44,162 nucleotides of DNA from Spirochaetales bacterium (GTDB lineage: Bacteria > Spirochaetota > Spirochaetia > DSM-27196 > SLST01): assembly GCA_007130265.1 (NCBI GenBank), contig SLST01000114.1:1-44162 (forward strand), in the 5' to 3' direction. Positions 18,110 to 25,868 of the stretch are shown piece after piece; the stretch's first letter is position 1; each line of letters begins with the position of its first letter. Made by a program: the position numbers and the translations under genes. The notes beneath the pieces are model-generated. The model was not told where the DNA came from, searched no databases, and saw only the letters and a list, made by a program, of their open reading frames with translations.

Positions 18110-19021
18110 AGCGATCCTGCCTACCCGCTCGGGGGTCTGCTCGAAGGTAGTCAGAGACGGAAAAATGCCGACGATACTCGGCAGGTTGCCGAAGCCGAAG
18201 ATCGAGAGGTCCTCCGGAACCCGCAGCCGGCACTCCTGGGCTGCACGGTAGACATGGTAGGCAATGTAGTCGTTGAAGGCGAAGACCGCGGTGGGACGGT
18301 CGATCTCGCGCAGAAGACAAAGGGACTCCTCGTAGCCCCCGTGCACGCGGGATATACGCACGACTGTACAGCGGGCTTCACCGTGATCGTTGACCCGGGA
18401 GATGAACGGCTCGCCGCGTCCGCCGTCCTCCGTCAGCCCTCCAGCCTCGCTCATGTAGCAGATGTGGCGGTGACCGAGCCCCAACAGATGATCAGCCGCC
18501 AGGCGAGCCCCGAGCGCATTGTCTGTGACGACCGCGTCGCGGTGGACCGCTTCGACCGCCCGGTCGACCAGGACCACCGGGATGGACAGATGGTCGATGT
18601 AAGTGTAGAAGGACTCTGAGAGATCGTCACTGCACATGATGATCCCATCCACGCGTTGGTCCACGAGGCGGTGTACCTGTGCGGCATCATGGTACCGAGC
18701 ATCGTCATGCCTTGGCCAGACAATGATGGGCAGATAGTCGGCGGGTATAAGGGCGTTGTGGATTCCAGCGAGCACCCTGCCGCGGAACAAAGGGTCGTCG
18801 GTGATATCAAGAAGAACCCCAACAATTCCCGACCGCCCAGTCTGCATGGTTCGTACCGCGAGGTTCGGCCGGTAACCCAACTCGCCGGCGATTCTTTCGA
18901 TGCGTTCGCGAGTCTGCGGTGAGATCTCCCCCTTATTGCGGAGTACCCGCGACACGGTGCTGGCGGACACGCCTGCAGCCTGCGCTATCGATCTGATACC
19001 AATGCTCTTGTCGAATCGCAT
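17528..19021 (-). CDS. LacI-family transcriptional regulator with a run-on C-terminus
   Basis: A DNA-binding regulator. The N-terminal helix-turn-helix (residues 8-28, IRSIAQAAGVSASTVSRVL) is followed by a periplasmic-binding-protein-like sensor domain (GIVGVLLDITDDPLFRGRVL, then DGIIMCSDDL, PVVLVDR, FAFNDYIAYHVYRAAQE and ILLEPTMVHRRST). A normal member would end near residue 340, about position 18002. Here the frame continues some 157 codons antisense to the decayed hydrolase gene, with composition unlike a folded protein. The ATG at 19021 has AAGGAAAG upstream. It is divergent from a sugar ABC importer and probably represses it, with a sugar as inducer (inferred). Whether the long tail spoils function is unknown. 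Confidence 0.85.
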   Translation of the reverse strand: MRFDKSIGIRSIAQAAGVSASTVSRVLRNKGEISPQTRERIERIAGELGYRPNLAVRTMQTGRSGIVGVLLDITDDPLFRGRVLAGIHNALIPADYLPIIVWPRHDDARYHDAAQVHRLVDQRVDGIIMCSDDLSESFYTYIDHLSIPVVLVDRAVEAVHRDAVVTDNALGARLAADHLLGLGHRHICYMSEAGGLTEDGGRGEPFISRVNDHGEARCTVVRISRVHGGYEESLCLLREIDRPTAVFAFNDYIAYHVYRAAQECRLRVPEDLSIFGFGNLPSIVGIFPSLTTFEQTPERVGRIASERILQRISGELSDPPETILLEPTMVHRRSTGPAPNPSLPVSGDHEQAHRTADPGPGKFRTIPARCPAGRDTQPTASGNVQLVPGRATKSGHTERRGHRCGVADRGDIKSSTSTGTDHSRHVDPGGNRTGPPSEDGYEAARVSAEADDAIRLVPFERTDRATIQVVKPRLARPVGERDGDRGGLLVRGDPKPV

Positions 19022-19034
19022 TGTCTTTCCTTCT

Positions 19035-19063
19035 ACTATGGAGTACTTTCGGCCAGAGCGCAA
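19035..19063 (-). promoter_or_regulatory. Candidate promoter of the lacI-type gene
   Basis: On the minus strand TTGCGC (19063-19058), a 17-base spacer and CATAGT (19040-19035) precede the ATG at 19021. The -35 overlaps the operator palindrome CAAGTACTTG, which would allow autorepression. Confidence 0.35.
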
Positions 19064-19092
19064 GTACTTGCGCAAGCGTGTGCAAATACTTG
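19061..19092. promoter_or_regulatory. Putative LacI-family operator array
   Basis: Three overlapping or adjacent palindromes lie in the divergent promoter region: CAAGTACTTG (19061-19070, perfect), CTTGCGCAAG (19067-19076, perfect) and CAAATACTTG (19083-19092, one mismatch). The first and third start 22 bp apart, two helical turns. The array overlaps the lacI -35 and abuts the importer -35 at 19093. The centrally symmetric TTGCGCAA core is typical of LacI-family sites. Recognition by the adjacent regulator is inferred. Confidence 0.6.
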
Positions 19093-19121
19093 TTGACAGA
19101 TGCCGGCTCGCGTAGTAGGAT
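19093..19121 (+). promoter_or_regulatory. Strong sigma-70 promoter for the sugar ABC importer
   Basis: A consensus TTGACA (19093-19098), a 17-base spacer and TAGGAT (19116-19121). Transcription would start near 19128, only about four bases before the ATG at 19132, so the message may be leaderless. Confidence 0.65.
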
Positions 19122-19131
19122 GCGCGCAACC

Positions 19132-20082
19132 ATGACTGAAACGTCCGTGGAACAGACCATCGTTCACCGACGGAAGTCCTTCGGTCGATATTTCGCCGTG
19201 AACAAGGCTCTGTACGCGATGCTCGTTCCGGGCCTGCTCGTGCTACTCGTCTTTCGTTACCTGCCGATGTACGGTCTGATCATTAGCTTCCAGCATTTCC
19301 ATCCGGCCGTCGGAATCGCCGCAAGCAGATGGGTCGGTTTCGCCCATTTTGTGAACTTCTTCAACGATCCGTACTTTGTCCGGCTCATCCGCAACACGTT
19401 CCTGCTCGGTCTCTATACGCTCATCATCGGATTTCCTGCGCCCATTGTCTTCGCCATACTGCTCAACGAGCTGCGAGTGCATACCTTCAAGCGGGTCGTC
19501 CAGACGATATCCTACATGCCTCACTTCCTTTCCATTGTCGTGGTGATTGGCCTGTTGCGACAGCTCACCAGCATGAGCGATGGCGTCATCAACGACATGA
19601 TCGAGAGCTTGGGCGGTGCGAGGATCCACTTCTTCGCTCGGCCCGAGTGGTTTCGCCCGCTCTACATTACTTCCGTGATCTGGCAGGGAGTTGGCTTCGG
19701 CTCGATTCTCTATCTTGCGGCCATTGCTGGCATCAACCCCGAGCTCTACGAGTCTGCCGTTATGGACGGCGCCAACCGTTTCGCACAGATATGGCACATC
19801 ACCCTGCCGTCGATTCTACCCACGATCACAATTCTTTTCATCTTGGCGGTCGGGGGCATACTCGGGAACGATTTCCAGCGGGTCCTACTCATGTACAGCC
19901 CGTTCAACTATGAGACGGCGGACGTAGTTCAGACCTATGTCTACCGGGTGGGGCTCGAGAGCCCGAGCCCGAACTTCAGCTACGCGGCCGCCGTAGGACT
20001 CTTCATGGCGGTCATTTCGCTCGTCTTCCTGATCGTCACCAACAGGCTAGCGAAGACGGTTGGAGAGTCGTCGCTGTGGTAG
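19132..20082 (+). CDS. Sugar ABC transporter permease, LplB-type
   Basis: A 316-residue integral membrane protein with about six hydrophobic segments, the first at ALYAMLVPGLLVLLVFRYL. The cytoplasmic EAA loop is present (YESAVMDGANRFAQIWHITL), which docks an ATPase. LplB-type permeases import oligosaccharides together with a YtcP-type partner and a family-1 binding protein, both of which follow. The ATPase is not encoded here and is probably a shared MsmX-type subunit elsewhere. The ATG at 19132 has no good ribosome binding site, only AGGA eleven bases away; an in-frame ATG at 19120 falls inside the -10 element. It is divergent from the lacI-type gene, which probably controls it. Confidence 0.9.
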   Translation: MTETSVEQTIVHRRKSFGRYFAVNKALYAMLVPGLLVLLVFRYLPMYGLIISFQHFHPAVGIAASRWVGFAHFVNFFNDPYFVRLIRNTFLLGLYTLIIGFPAPIVFAILLNELRVHTFKRVVQTISYMPHFLSIVVVIGLLRQLTSMSDGVINDMIESLGGARIHFFARPEWFRPLYITSVIWQGVGFGSILYLAAIAGINPELYESAVMDGANRFAQIWHITLPSILPTITILFILAVGGILGNDFQRVLLMYSPFNYETADVVQTYVYRVGLESPSPNFSYAAAVGLFMAVISLVFLIVTNRLAKTVGESSLW

Positions 20083-20101
20083 AGCCTACCATGGAGCACG
20101 A

Positions 20102-20977
20102 ATGAGATTATCCCGACGATTTGACCTATTTGACGTCGCGAACACTCTCTTCTTCGTCGCCGTCAGTATAGCGTTCCTGTATCCCATTCTCAGAACAGTC
20201 GCCGTTTCGTTCAGCGATGCCGCTGCGCTACGCCACCAGCGAATCGGCCTGTGGCCGGCCGGATTCTCGACGGATTCGTACGCCACGCTCCTGTCGGACG
20301 GACGGATCATGCGGTACTACCTCAACACGGTCAACTACGCCGTGACAGGCACGATTCTGATGCTCACCTGCACCTCGCTCCTTGCGTACCCGTTGACATT
20401 CCGCGATTTCCGCGGTCGTACGCTCGTCACCATCATCCTCGCCGTCACGATGTTTTTCGGCGGCGGGCTGATCCCGTTCTACCTCGTCGTGCTCAGACTT
20501 CGACTCATCGACACTATGTGGGCGCTGGTCATCCCGCCGGCCGTGCAGGCGTGGAACGTCTTCATATTCCGGACCTTTTTCGCGACGATACCAGATTCGC
20601 TGCGAGAGTCTGCGCACATTGACGGCGCTGGCCACTTCACTGTACTCGCGCGCATTGTGCTGCCGCTCTCCAAGCCGTTGTTGGCGACATTCACGCTCTT
20701 CACAGTCGTCGCTTTCTGGAACGATTTCTTCAATCCGCTCATCTTTTTGCGCAGTGAGAGCAAACAGCCGGTTCAACTCTTTCTCCGACGCATCCTGATT
20801 CTCGTGGACTTACGCGATCTGGACAACATGCACATAATCGAGGCGATGCGCAATATTAGCAGCCGAACGGTGCAGGCGGCTGCGGTGATGATCACGATTA
20901 CACCGATCCTGTGCGTCTACCCGTTCCTGCAGAAGTACTTCACCAAGGGGCTTCTGATCGGTGCGATCAAAGCATAG
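20102..20977 (+). CDS. Carbohydrate ABC transporter permease, YtcP/LplC-type
   Basis: A 291-residue membrane protein with an N-terminal hydrophobic segment (NTLFFVAVSIAFLYPIL), further transmembrane stretches, and an EAA loop (RESAHIDGAGHFTVLARIVL). It ends FLQKYFTKGLLIGAIKA, the typical C-terminus of this permease type. It pairs with the preceding LplB-type permease to form the translocation channel. The ATG at 20102 has GGAG five bases upstream, 19 bp after the previous stop, so it is in the same operon. No ATPase gene is adjacent. Confidence 0.92.
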   Translation: MRLSRRFDLFDVANTLFFVAVSIAFLYPILRTVAVSFSDAAALRHQRIGLWPAGFSTDSYATLLSDGRIMRYYLNTVNYAVTGTILMLTCTSLLAYPLTFRDFRGRTLVTIILAVTMFFGGGLIPFYLVVLRLRLIDTMWALVIPPAVQAWNVFIFRTFFATIPDSLRESAHIDGAGHFTVLARIVLPLSKPLLATFTLFTVVAFWNDFFNPLIFLRSESKQPVQLFLRRILILVDLRDLDNMHIIEAMRNISSRTVQAAAVMITITPILCVYPFLQKYFTKGLLIGAIKA

Positions 20978-20987
20978 CCGGTGTTTC

Positions 20988-21031
20988 GGTCGAGTCGCGT
21001 GAAGCGTCGCGTTGCGGCGGGCGACTCGAAC
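20988..21031 (+). promoter_or_regulatory. Intercistronic hairpin before the binding-protein gene
   Basis: CGAGTCGC (20991-20998) can pair with GCGACTCG (21021-21028), and flanking GGT/ACC extends the stem past a bulge. It lies between the permease and binding-protein genes with no T-run after it. Such hairpins often protect or process mRNA so that the binding protein is made in excess; that role is inferred. Confidence 0.4.
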
Positions 21032-21050
21032 CAATACCAAGGAGGACGAT

Positions 21051-22673
21051 ATGTCCAAACGCATCCTTTTTCTATTTTTGGCAGCGATACTTCTCGTCGG
21101 GTTCGGTGCCGCGGCTCTAGCAGGAGGTCGGCAGGAGGCCTCCGTGACCGAGCTTCCAGCCGGTCCACTGCTTCCATGGACCGGCTCGGAGATCGTGTGG
21201 AGCGGATTCGGTGCCGATCTTGGGATGGTGAACGATCCCTCGACGCCCGTCTATGCAGAGTATCTGCAGGGAACCGGCAATGCGCGAGTTGAGTGGGAGA
21301 CTGCGCCGTGGGGCGACTACGACACAAAGCTAACCCTCTACATGAGCTCCGGCGACCTGCCGGACATCGTCTGGGCGCGTGACTCGGTCACCAAGGCGTT
21401 CGAGCTTGGAGATCTCGGGATGTTCCTGGACTGGAACCAGTTCCTCGATCGGATGCCCAATGTTGAGCGCTATGCAGAGGAGTACCCACACTTCAACCAC
21501 GTAGTGACAGAAGACGGCGAGCGGTTCGCAATAAACGACCTGGCCAACGCCGAGTACATTGGGGAGGGGTGGTTCTACAATCCCGTGGTACTCGAGCGCG
21601 CGGGAATCCCGGGACCGCCGGAAACGATGGAGGAAATGATCGAGCAGATCAAGACGATCAAAGAGCGCGTTCCGGGAGTCGACGGCTATCTCTCGTACTG
21701 GGGCATGGGCTACGTGCTGAACGCCTTTGGCAGTGCGATGAACGTGCGGCCGGCGAACGTGCGGCAAGGGATCGCCTACGATACGGATCGCGGTGAGTGG
21801 ATTCACCATCCGACGATGAACCCGGACTACCGTCTGCTCCTTGAGTACCTGCATGAACTCTACCAGGCCGATGCGTTCAACCCGGATGCCATTGCCGTGG
21901 GCGTGGAGGACGAACGGGTGAACGAGCTCCTGGAGGCTGGCAACTACGCCTTCATCTACTGGTACTACTTCGAGCTCGAGAACAAATGGGGCGAACACGG
22001 TGAGGAACCTCCGGTTGTCGGGATGAGACCGCCGTCCCATCGGGGGCACACTTACTACCATATCACGGTGCCGCATGACGCGGTGGGCAATTGGGGCTAT
22101 ATGTCGCCACGCGATGTCAAGATGCCCGAAGTGCTCGCTTCGTACGTAGATAACATCATGTCCTTCGAGAGCTACATGCTTTTCACCTGGGGGATCGAAG
22201 GGCTTACCTATGACATCGGTCCTGACGGAGCTCCGCGATTCCTCGATACCTACGATGCCGCAGGCAGACGAGACCTGGGAGTGGGCAATTTCTGGGACGT
22301 GCGCTACATCAAGTTCGACGACCGGTACGGAAACTGGTTCGCCAGTGCTATGCCTCCGGAAAGCGCCGCACACGCTCCCGCCGTGGAAGATGTTCGTCGT
22401 CTCCAGCGCGGCGAGATGGTCCCGATCTGGAACTGGTCACGGCCGCTCATGACGCCTGAGCAGAACGCAGAGATTGCCAGAATCATGACGCCTATCAACA
22501 CTTTCATCGAAGAAGAACAGCTGAAGTTCATCACTGGTGCGAGGTCCATGGAAGAGTTTGACCAGTTCGTCGCGCAGATAAACCGCATGGGCAATCTCGA
22601 CCGCGTGCTCGAATACTACAACGGTGGTCATCAGTGGCTTATGGGTGATCGCCGGTACCCGCGGATCCCGTAA
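21051..22673 (+). CDS. Extracellular solute-binding protein of the LplB/YtcP-type importer
   Basis: A 540-residue binding protein. Residues 1-25 are a signal peptide (ILFLFLAAILLVGFGAAALA) followed by GGRQEAS, with no lipobox cysteine, so cleavage by signal peptidase I and a periplasmic location are inferred. The body resembles LplA/YtcQ-type family-1 binding proteins, with DLPDIVWARDSVTKAFELGD and FLDWNQFLDRMPNVERY near the N-terminus. It would deliver oligosaccharides to the two permeases upstream. The ATG at 21051 has AAGGAGGA seven bases upstream, the strongest site in the operon, in keeping with high expression. A strong terminator follows. Confidence 0.9.
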   Translation: MSKRILFLFLAAILLVGFGAAALAGGRQEASVTELPAGPLLPWTGSEIVWSGFGADLGMVNDPSTPVYAEYLQGTGNARVEWETAPWGDYDTKLTLYMSSGDLPDIVWARDSVTKAFELGDLGMFLDWNQFLDRMPNVERYAEEYPHFNHVVTEDGERFAINDLANAEYIGEGWFYNPVVLERAGIPGPPETMEEMIEQIKTIKERVPGVDGYLSYWGMGYVLNAFGSAMNVRPANVRQGIAYDTDRGEWIHHPTMNPDYRLLLEYLHELYQADAFNPDAIAVGVEDERVNELLEAGNYAFIYWYYFELENKWGEHGEEPPVVGMRPPSHRGHTYYHITVPHDAVGNWGYMSPRDVKMPEVLASYVDNIMSFESYMLFTWGIEGLTYDIGPDGAPRFLDTYDAAGRRDLGVGNFWDVRYIKFDDRYGNWFASAMPPESAAHAPAVEDVRRLQRGEMVPIWNWSRPLMTPEQNAEIARIMTPINTFIEEEQLKFITGARSMEEFDQFVAQINRMGNLDRVLEYYNGGHQWLMGDRRYPRIP

Positions 22674-22708
22674 CTCCTGGGAGATGCTCGGACTCGAAGA
22701 GCAACAGC

Positions 22709-22738
22709 AAAGCCGGCGCCTCGTGAGGCGCCGGCTTT
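22709..22738 (+). terminator. Rho-independent terminator after the sugar importer operon
   Basis: AAAGCCGGCGCCT, loop CGTG, then AGGCGCCGGCTTT form a perfect 13-bp stem 36 bp after the binding-protein stop. The A-run and T-run at the stem ends would let it work in both directions. Confidence 0.85.
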
Positions 22739-23167
22739 CGATAGGAGTCGGCCTTGAACAGCTCTCTTCCTGTGCCCGAGGTTCACTGCAAGTCCATGGC
22801 TTTCAGCCGAGACGATGGCCGCTCAAGGATACAACGTTGGCCAGGCGTGCCTGGTGCTGTCCTGTCGTGGAGCAATTTGCACCCATCGACCTTCCAATAG
22901 CCTAACGTTGTACCTTTGGGGTGCCCGCCCAAGAGCAATTTCGAAATCGGACTAACAGAGGCGCATGTTCGCCTCTAACGGTGCGCCGCGCCCCCCCACA
23001 CGAGCGAAGTATAGCGCGGACAGACGCTTGGTACGCAAGAACAGCTCCCGCTGAAGGGACACGGCAAGTCAAGCTACTATCGCTGGGTTCCAGCCGGATA
23101 TTGCTGCGATGACTCCGGGAGCGTGGCGGAGGAACCGGATGTGTGATAGGGTCGAGTGGAAGGGGTG
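22739..23167 (+). other. Intergenic region with one small hairpin
   Basis: About 430 bp without a convincing gene. AGAGGCG (22957-22963) and CGCCTCT (22970-22976) form a 7-bp stem with a six-base loop and no T-run. Short open frames lack ribosome binding sites and family features. No promoter for the next gene could be fixed. Confidence 0.5.
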
Positions 23168-24067
23168 ATGGCTATGGGTCGTGTTCAGTATAGGGAGAAT
23201 GGTCTGGCGGGAAAGGCCTTCGCTACCAATGGCCGTCTCGTCCGGAGTGGCGTTGAGTCTACCGACTTTCTCGAGATGACGCCGTTCGTGTTCGCCGGCC
23301 GACGATGCATACTCGGAAGTGCCCACGGCAAAGCGCCGGCGAATCCGTATGAAGGTAGGTGTCTGTGGATCGAGGATGTGGCGAGTTCGGAAGTGGTGAC
23401 TGCATTCGCCGAGGGGTACGGCCTGGCAAGCGCGTTCGTTGACGACGAGACAGTCTATGTCTATGCGATCCCGAACGATAGCCGCGGCTCTGACCGAATC
23501 GACTGTTTCAGGAGCCGTGATCTGGAGCACTGGGAACCCTCCAGCGTTCTCGTGGCGCTGGAGGGAGAAGAGCTGTTCAACCAGAGCGTGTGCCGCGCCG
23601 GTGATCGGTACGTCATGGCGTACGAGAGCCGGGATACTCATTACCCGCCGTTTACCATCTACTTCGCAGAATCCCAGGACTTGATGGCATGGTCACGGAT
23701 ATCCGGACCGGTGTACGGAACGGACCGGTACACGGCGTGTCCCACCATCAGGTACGTGGATGGGATGTTCTACATGCTGTACCTTGAGCATCTGAAACCC
23801 CGCTGGTGGTTCGAGACCTACCTTACCAGATCCTCGGATCTGGTGAACTGGGAACAGAGTCCCCTCAACCCGGTACTCGCTCCGGTGGGTCCAGAGCACA
23901 TCAATGCGAGCGATGCCGACCTCATGGAGCATTCCACCAATGGCCGTCCCGTGGTGAGCGTGTACTATGCCACGGGAGACCAGAAGACCTTCGGGGCTGT
24001 CACGTCGGCAGACTACGCGGGAACAGAGCAGGAGTTCTTCGCCCACTACTATCCGGCCTCTCCATAG
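23168..24067 (+). CDS. Five-bladed beta-propeller glycosidase-like protein, paralogue of the one at 13226
   Basis: About 299 residues with propeller blade motifs (CFRSRDLEHWEPS, YFAESQDLMAWSRI, LTRSSDLVNWEQSPLNPVL) and DRYTACPTIRYVDGMFYMLY. The order and wording match the gene at 13226 throughout, including NASDADLME corresponding to NNSDIDFCE there, so the two are paralogues. GGAAGGGG stands just before ATG codons at 23168 and 23174; 23168 is reported and 23174 has better spacing. No signal peptide. It stands alone after a terminator and intergenic gap. Function is inferred as action on a terminal sugar, with no family assigned. Confidence 0.75.
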   Translation: MAMGRVQYRENGLAGKAFATNGRLVRSGVESTDFLEMTPFVFAGRRCILGSAHGKAPANPYEGRCLWIEDVASSEVVTAFAEGYGLASAFVDDETVYVYAIPNDSRGSDRIDCFRSRDLEHWEPSSVLVALEGEELFNQSVCRAGDRYVMAYESRDTHYPPFTIYFAESQDLMAWSRISGPVYGTDRYTACPTIRYVDGMFYMLYLEHLKPRWWFETYLTRSSDLVNWEQSPLNPVLAPVGPEHINASDADLMEHSTNGRPVVSVYYATGDQKTFGAVTSADYAGTEQEFFAHYYPASP

Positions 24068-24072
24068 GTCCC

Positions 24073-24480
24073 ATGCCAGTCACGGTTGACCGGGCGTTAC
24101 GCGTGTCGGCGGAGTACTGGTTCCACGAGGATCTCGCTGCCCCTCCTCGTCAGGCACCATGGAAAGGATATGCCGCCGGGACGTCTGCGTTGCGTCGGCA
24201 GAACCTGACTTCATCTGGACCGATGACGACTTCAGGCGCCTTCGTCACATGCCGGTACGCGCCGCATGTTTCTGCACGAGATGTCTCGAAAGGTCCGCAG
24301 AGGAGTGCGGCAGCTCCGTTGACCGGGAATCGCTTCGGAGGGCGTTTGCCGAGGGGTGCCTGCACGAAAAGTTCCAGACGAGGTAGGTGTGGCTCGAGCA
24401 CAACCGCGAGGCTATCGCGAAGGTGCTATGCGCGGTCGAAGCGTCGGTGCATGACGTGCAGCCGGATACACTGATGGCAA
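24073..24480 (+). pseudogene. Remnant of a hypothetical glycan-cluster gene
   Basis: Protein-like pieces survive in two frames: MPVTVDRALRVSAEYWFHED (from 24073) and, shifted, EPDFIWTDDDFRRL with HMPVRAACFCTRCLERSAEE (24159-24383). An in-frame TAG at 24384-24386 follows, then VWLEHNREAIAKVLCAVEAS. The DFIWTDDD and CFCTRCL pattern recalls hypothetical barrel proteins of sugar loci, but no named family is claimed. The middle of the gene seems deleted. From about 24480 to 24654 nothing recognisable remains. A CAG-to-TAG change would explain the stop. Confidence 0.55.
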
Positions 24481-24654
24481 AAGCAAGCGCGGCACGACTC
24501 GGGGAAGCAGGGAGACGGACCGGAAGCGGGCGAACGGATCGCGCGGAACCAGCCTCTCGAGTGCGTCGGTGCCCGCACCGGTGGCGATGCCGTCGCGCGC
24601 AGGGGCAGACTGGGCGACATTGGCATGGATCGGTGAGAAAGAAGAGCCCGGAGA

Positions 24655-25728
24655 TCACCTCCAGGCGAGCTCCTCCGATAAATCGAGATACGTCTTGATG
24701 GCCTCACCGGGGACGTTGAACGGAATGTGGTTGCCGATGCACATCATGTAGCCTCCGGACATTCGGCCCGTTTCCACCATGGAACGTACCATCCGCTCGA
24801 TCTCGTCGCGGTCGTTGCGCATGAGGATACGATTGTCACCCTCGCCGGCGATGAAGCAGTTCTCATAGCGGCGGGCGATCGATCTGTAGTCCGTATACGG
24901 CTCGCTGATGATGCCTCGGGCGCCGCACGACATCACGTCATCGACGAAGGCGTTCACGCATCCGTCAACCATGAAGATGACCTGCTTGCCGGCATCCTTC
25001 AGGATCGACCAGAACTCCTCGTAGCGAGGGAAGATGTGCTTGCGCATCCAGGCGGGACTGCACACCGGTCCGCTCGAGAGCACGATGTCGTCATGACAGA
25101 TGACGAAGTTGACCGGGAGCCGCGCAAAGGCGCGGAAGACCCTCCGGTTGATCTCCGCGAACTCCTCCATGATCCGGTCGAACTCCGGCTCGAGGCAGAT
25201 GCTGAGAAACGGCTCGTACCCGAAGACGAGGAGCGGCCACATAAACATCGTGTTGTAGAACCCGACCGAGGCAGGTGAGCCCTCCGGAGCCTTGTCCCCC
25301 CACTCCGCCGGGTAGTTTTTGCGGTACCGCTCGTAGACAACCTGTTCGGACCGGAAGTCACCGTCCACCACGACCTGCCACCCGGTGAAGTCACCCTGTT
25401 CGAGCGGGCTGAACCGGAGCATCGTCTCGTGATCGGGGAACCGGTGCGATGCGATGTCCTGCTGCCAGTGATCCCGATACGAGTCGCCCCAGCGGCCCTT
25501 GCCCAGGTCCTTTTGCTCCTCCGGGCGGGGCCGCGGATCGTCGGTCTCGGGGACCGGTAGCCGCAGTTGCGGATACAGCTCGCTGAGCTTCAGTCGGCAT
25601 CGCCGAGGATGAGCATAGTAATCGATCCCGGTGAGATAGCTCTCTGCGTCGGGGTTCGACCAGTGCTCCCAGTGCGTCATGCGCTTCGGTCCGAGCCCCA
25701 TGTAACTCTCGTACACCGGATCGTTCAT
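24655..25728 (-). CDS. Uroporphyrinogen decarboxylase (URO-D)-family protein
   Basis: A 357-residue protein with the URO-D-type barrel pattern: MFMWPLLVFGYEPFLSICLE, FVICHDDIVLSSGPVCSPAW, MRKHIFPRYEEFWSILKDAG, VIFMVDGCVNAFVDD and GIISEPYTDY. Relatives outside heme synthesis include MtaA/CmuA-type methyltransferases, and divergent members recur in sugar-degradation loci with unknown roles. It is unlikely to be the heme enzyme, given its divergence and context. GGAGGAGCG directly before the ATG at 25728 fixes the start and excludes an upstream in-frame start. It is preceded by its own good promoter and lies behind a co-directional sulfatase gene. Confidence 0.8.
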   Translation of the reverse strand: MNDPVYESYMGLGPKRMTHWEHWSNPDAESYLTGIDYYAHPRRCRLKLSELYPQLRLPVPETDDPRPRPEEQKDLGKGRWGDSYRDHWQQDIASHRFPDHETMLRFSPLEQGDFTGWQVVVDGDFRSEQVVYERYRKNYPAEWGDKAPEGSPASVGFYNTMFMWPLLVFGYEPFLSICLEPEFDRIMEEFAEINRRVFRAFARLPVNFVICHDDIVLSSGPVCSPAWMRKHIFPRYEEFWSILKDAGKQVIFMVDGCVNAFVDDVMSCGARGIISEPYTDYRSIARRYENCFIAGEGDNRILMRNDRDEIERMVRSMVETGRMSGGYMMCIGNHIPFNVPGEAIKTYLDLSEELAWR

Positions 25729-25750
25729 CGCTCCTCCAGTCGGCATCGCC

Positions 25751-25779
25751 ACCGTATTAAGGCGCCGGTCCGGTGTCAA
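25751..25779 (-). promoter_or_regulatory. Candidate sigma-70 promoter of the URO-D-family gene
   Basis: On the minus strand TTGACA (25779-25774), a 17-base spacer and TACGGT (25756-25751). The inferred leader is about 16 bases with GGAGGAG before the ATG at 25728. Confidence 0.5.
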
Positions 25780-25868
25780 GCAGCCGCGACACGCGAAGCT
25801 CCATTCGTGCGTCCAGTTACCCGGAAGCTCGAAAGGCCTCCGGCTTCACCGGCCGCTCCGACGGTTGT

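Noticed and set aside
22890..22990. Integron attC-like site from GCCTAAC and a nearby hairpin
   Set aside because: No matching GTTRRRY core at the right distance, no integrase, and the flanking genes are not cassette-like.
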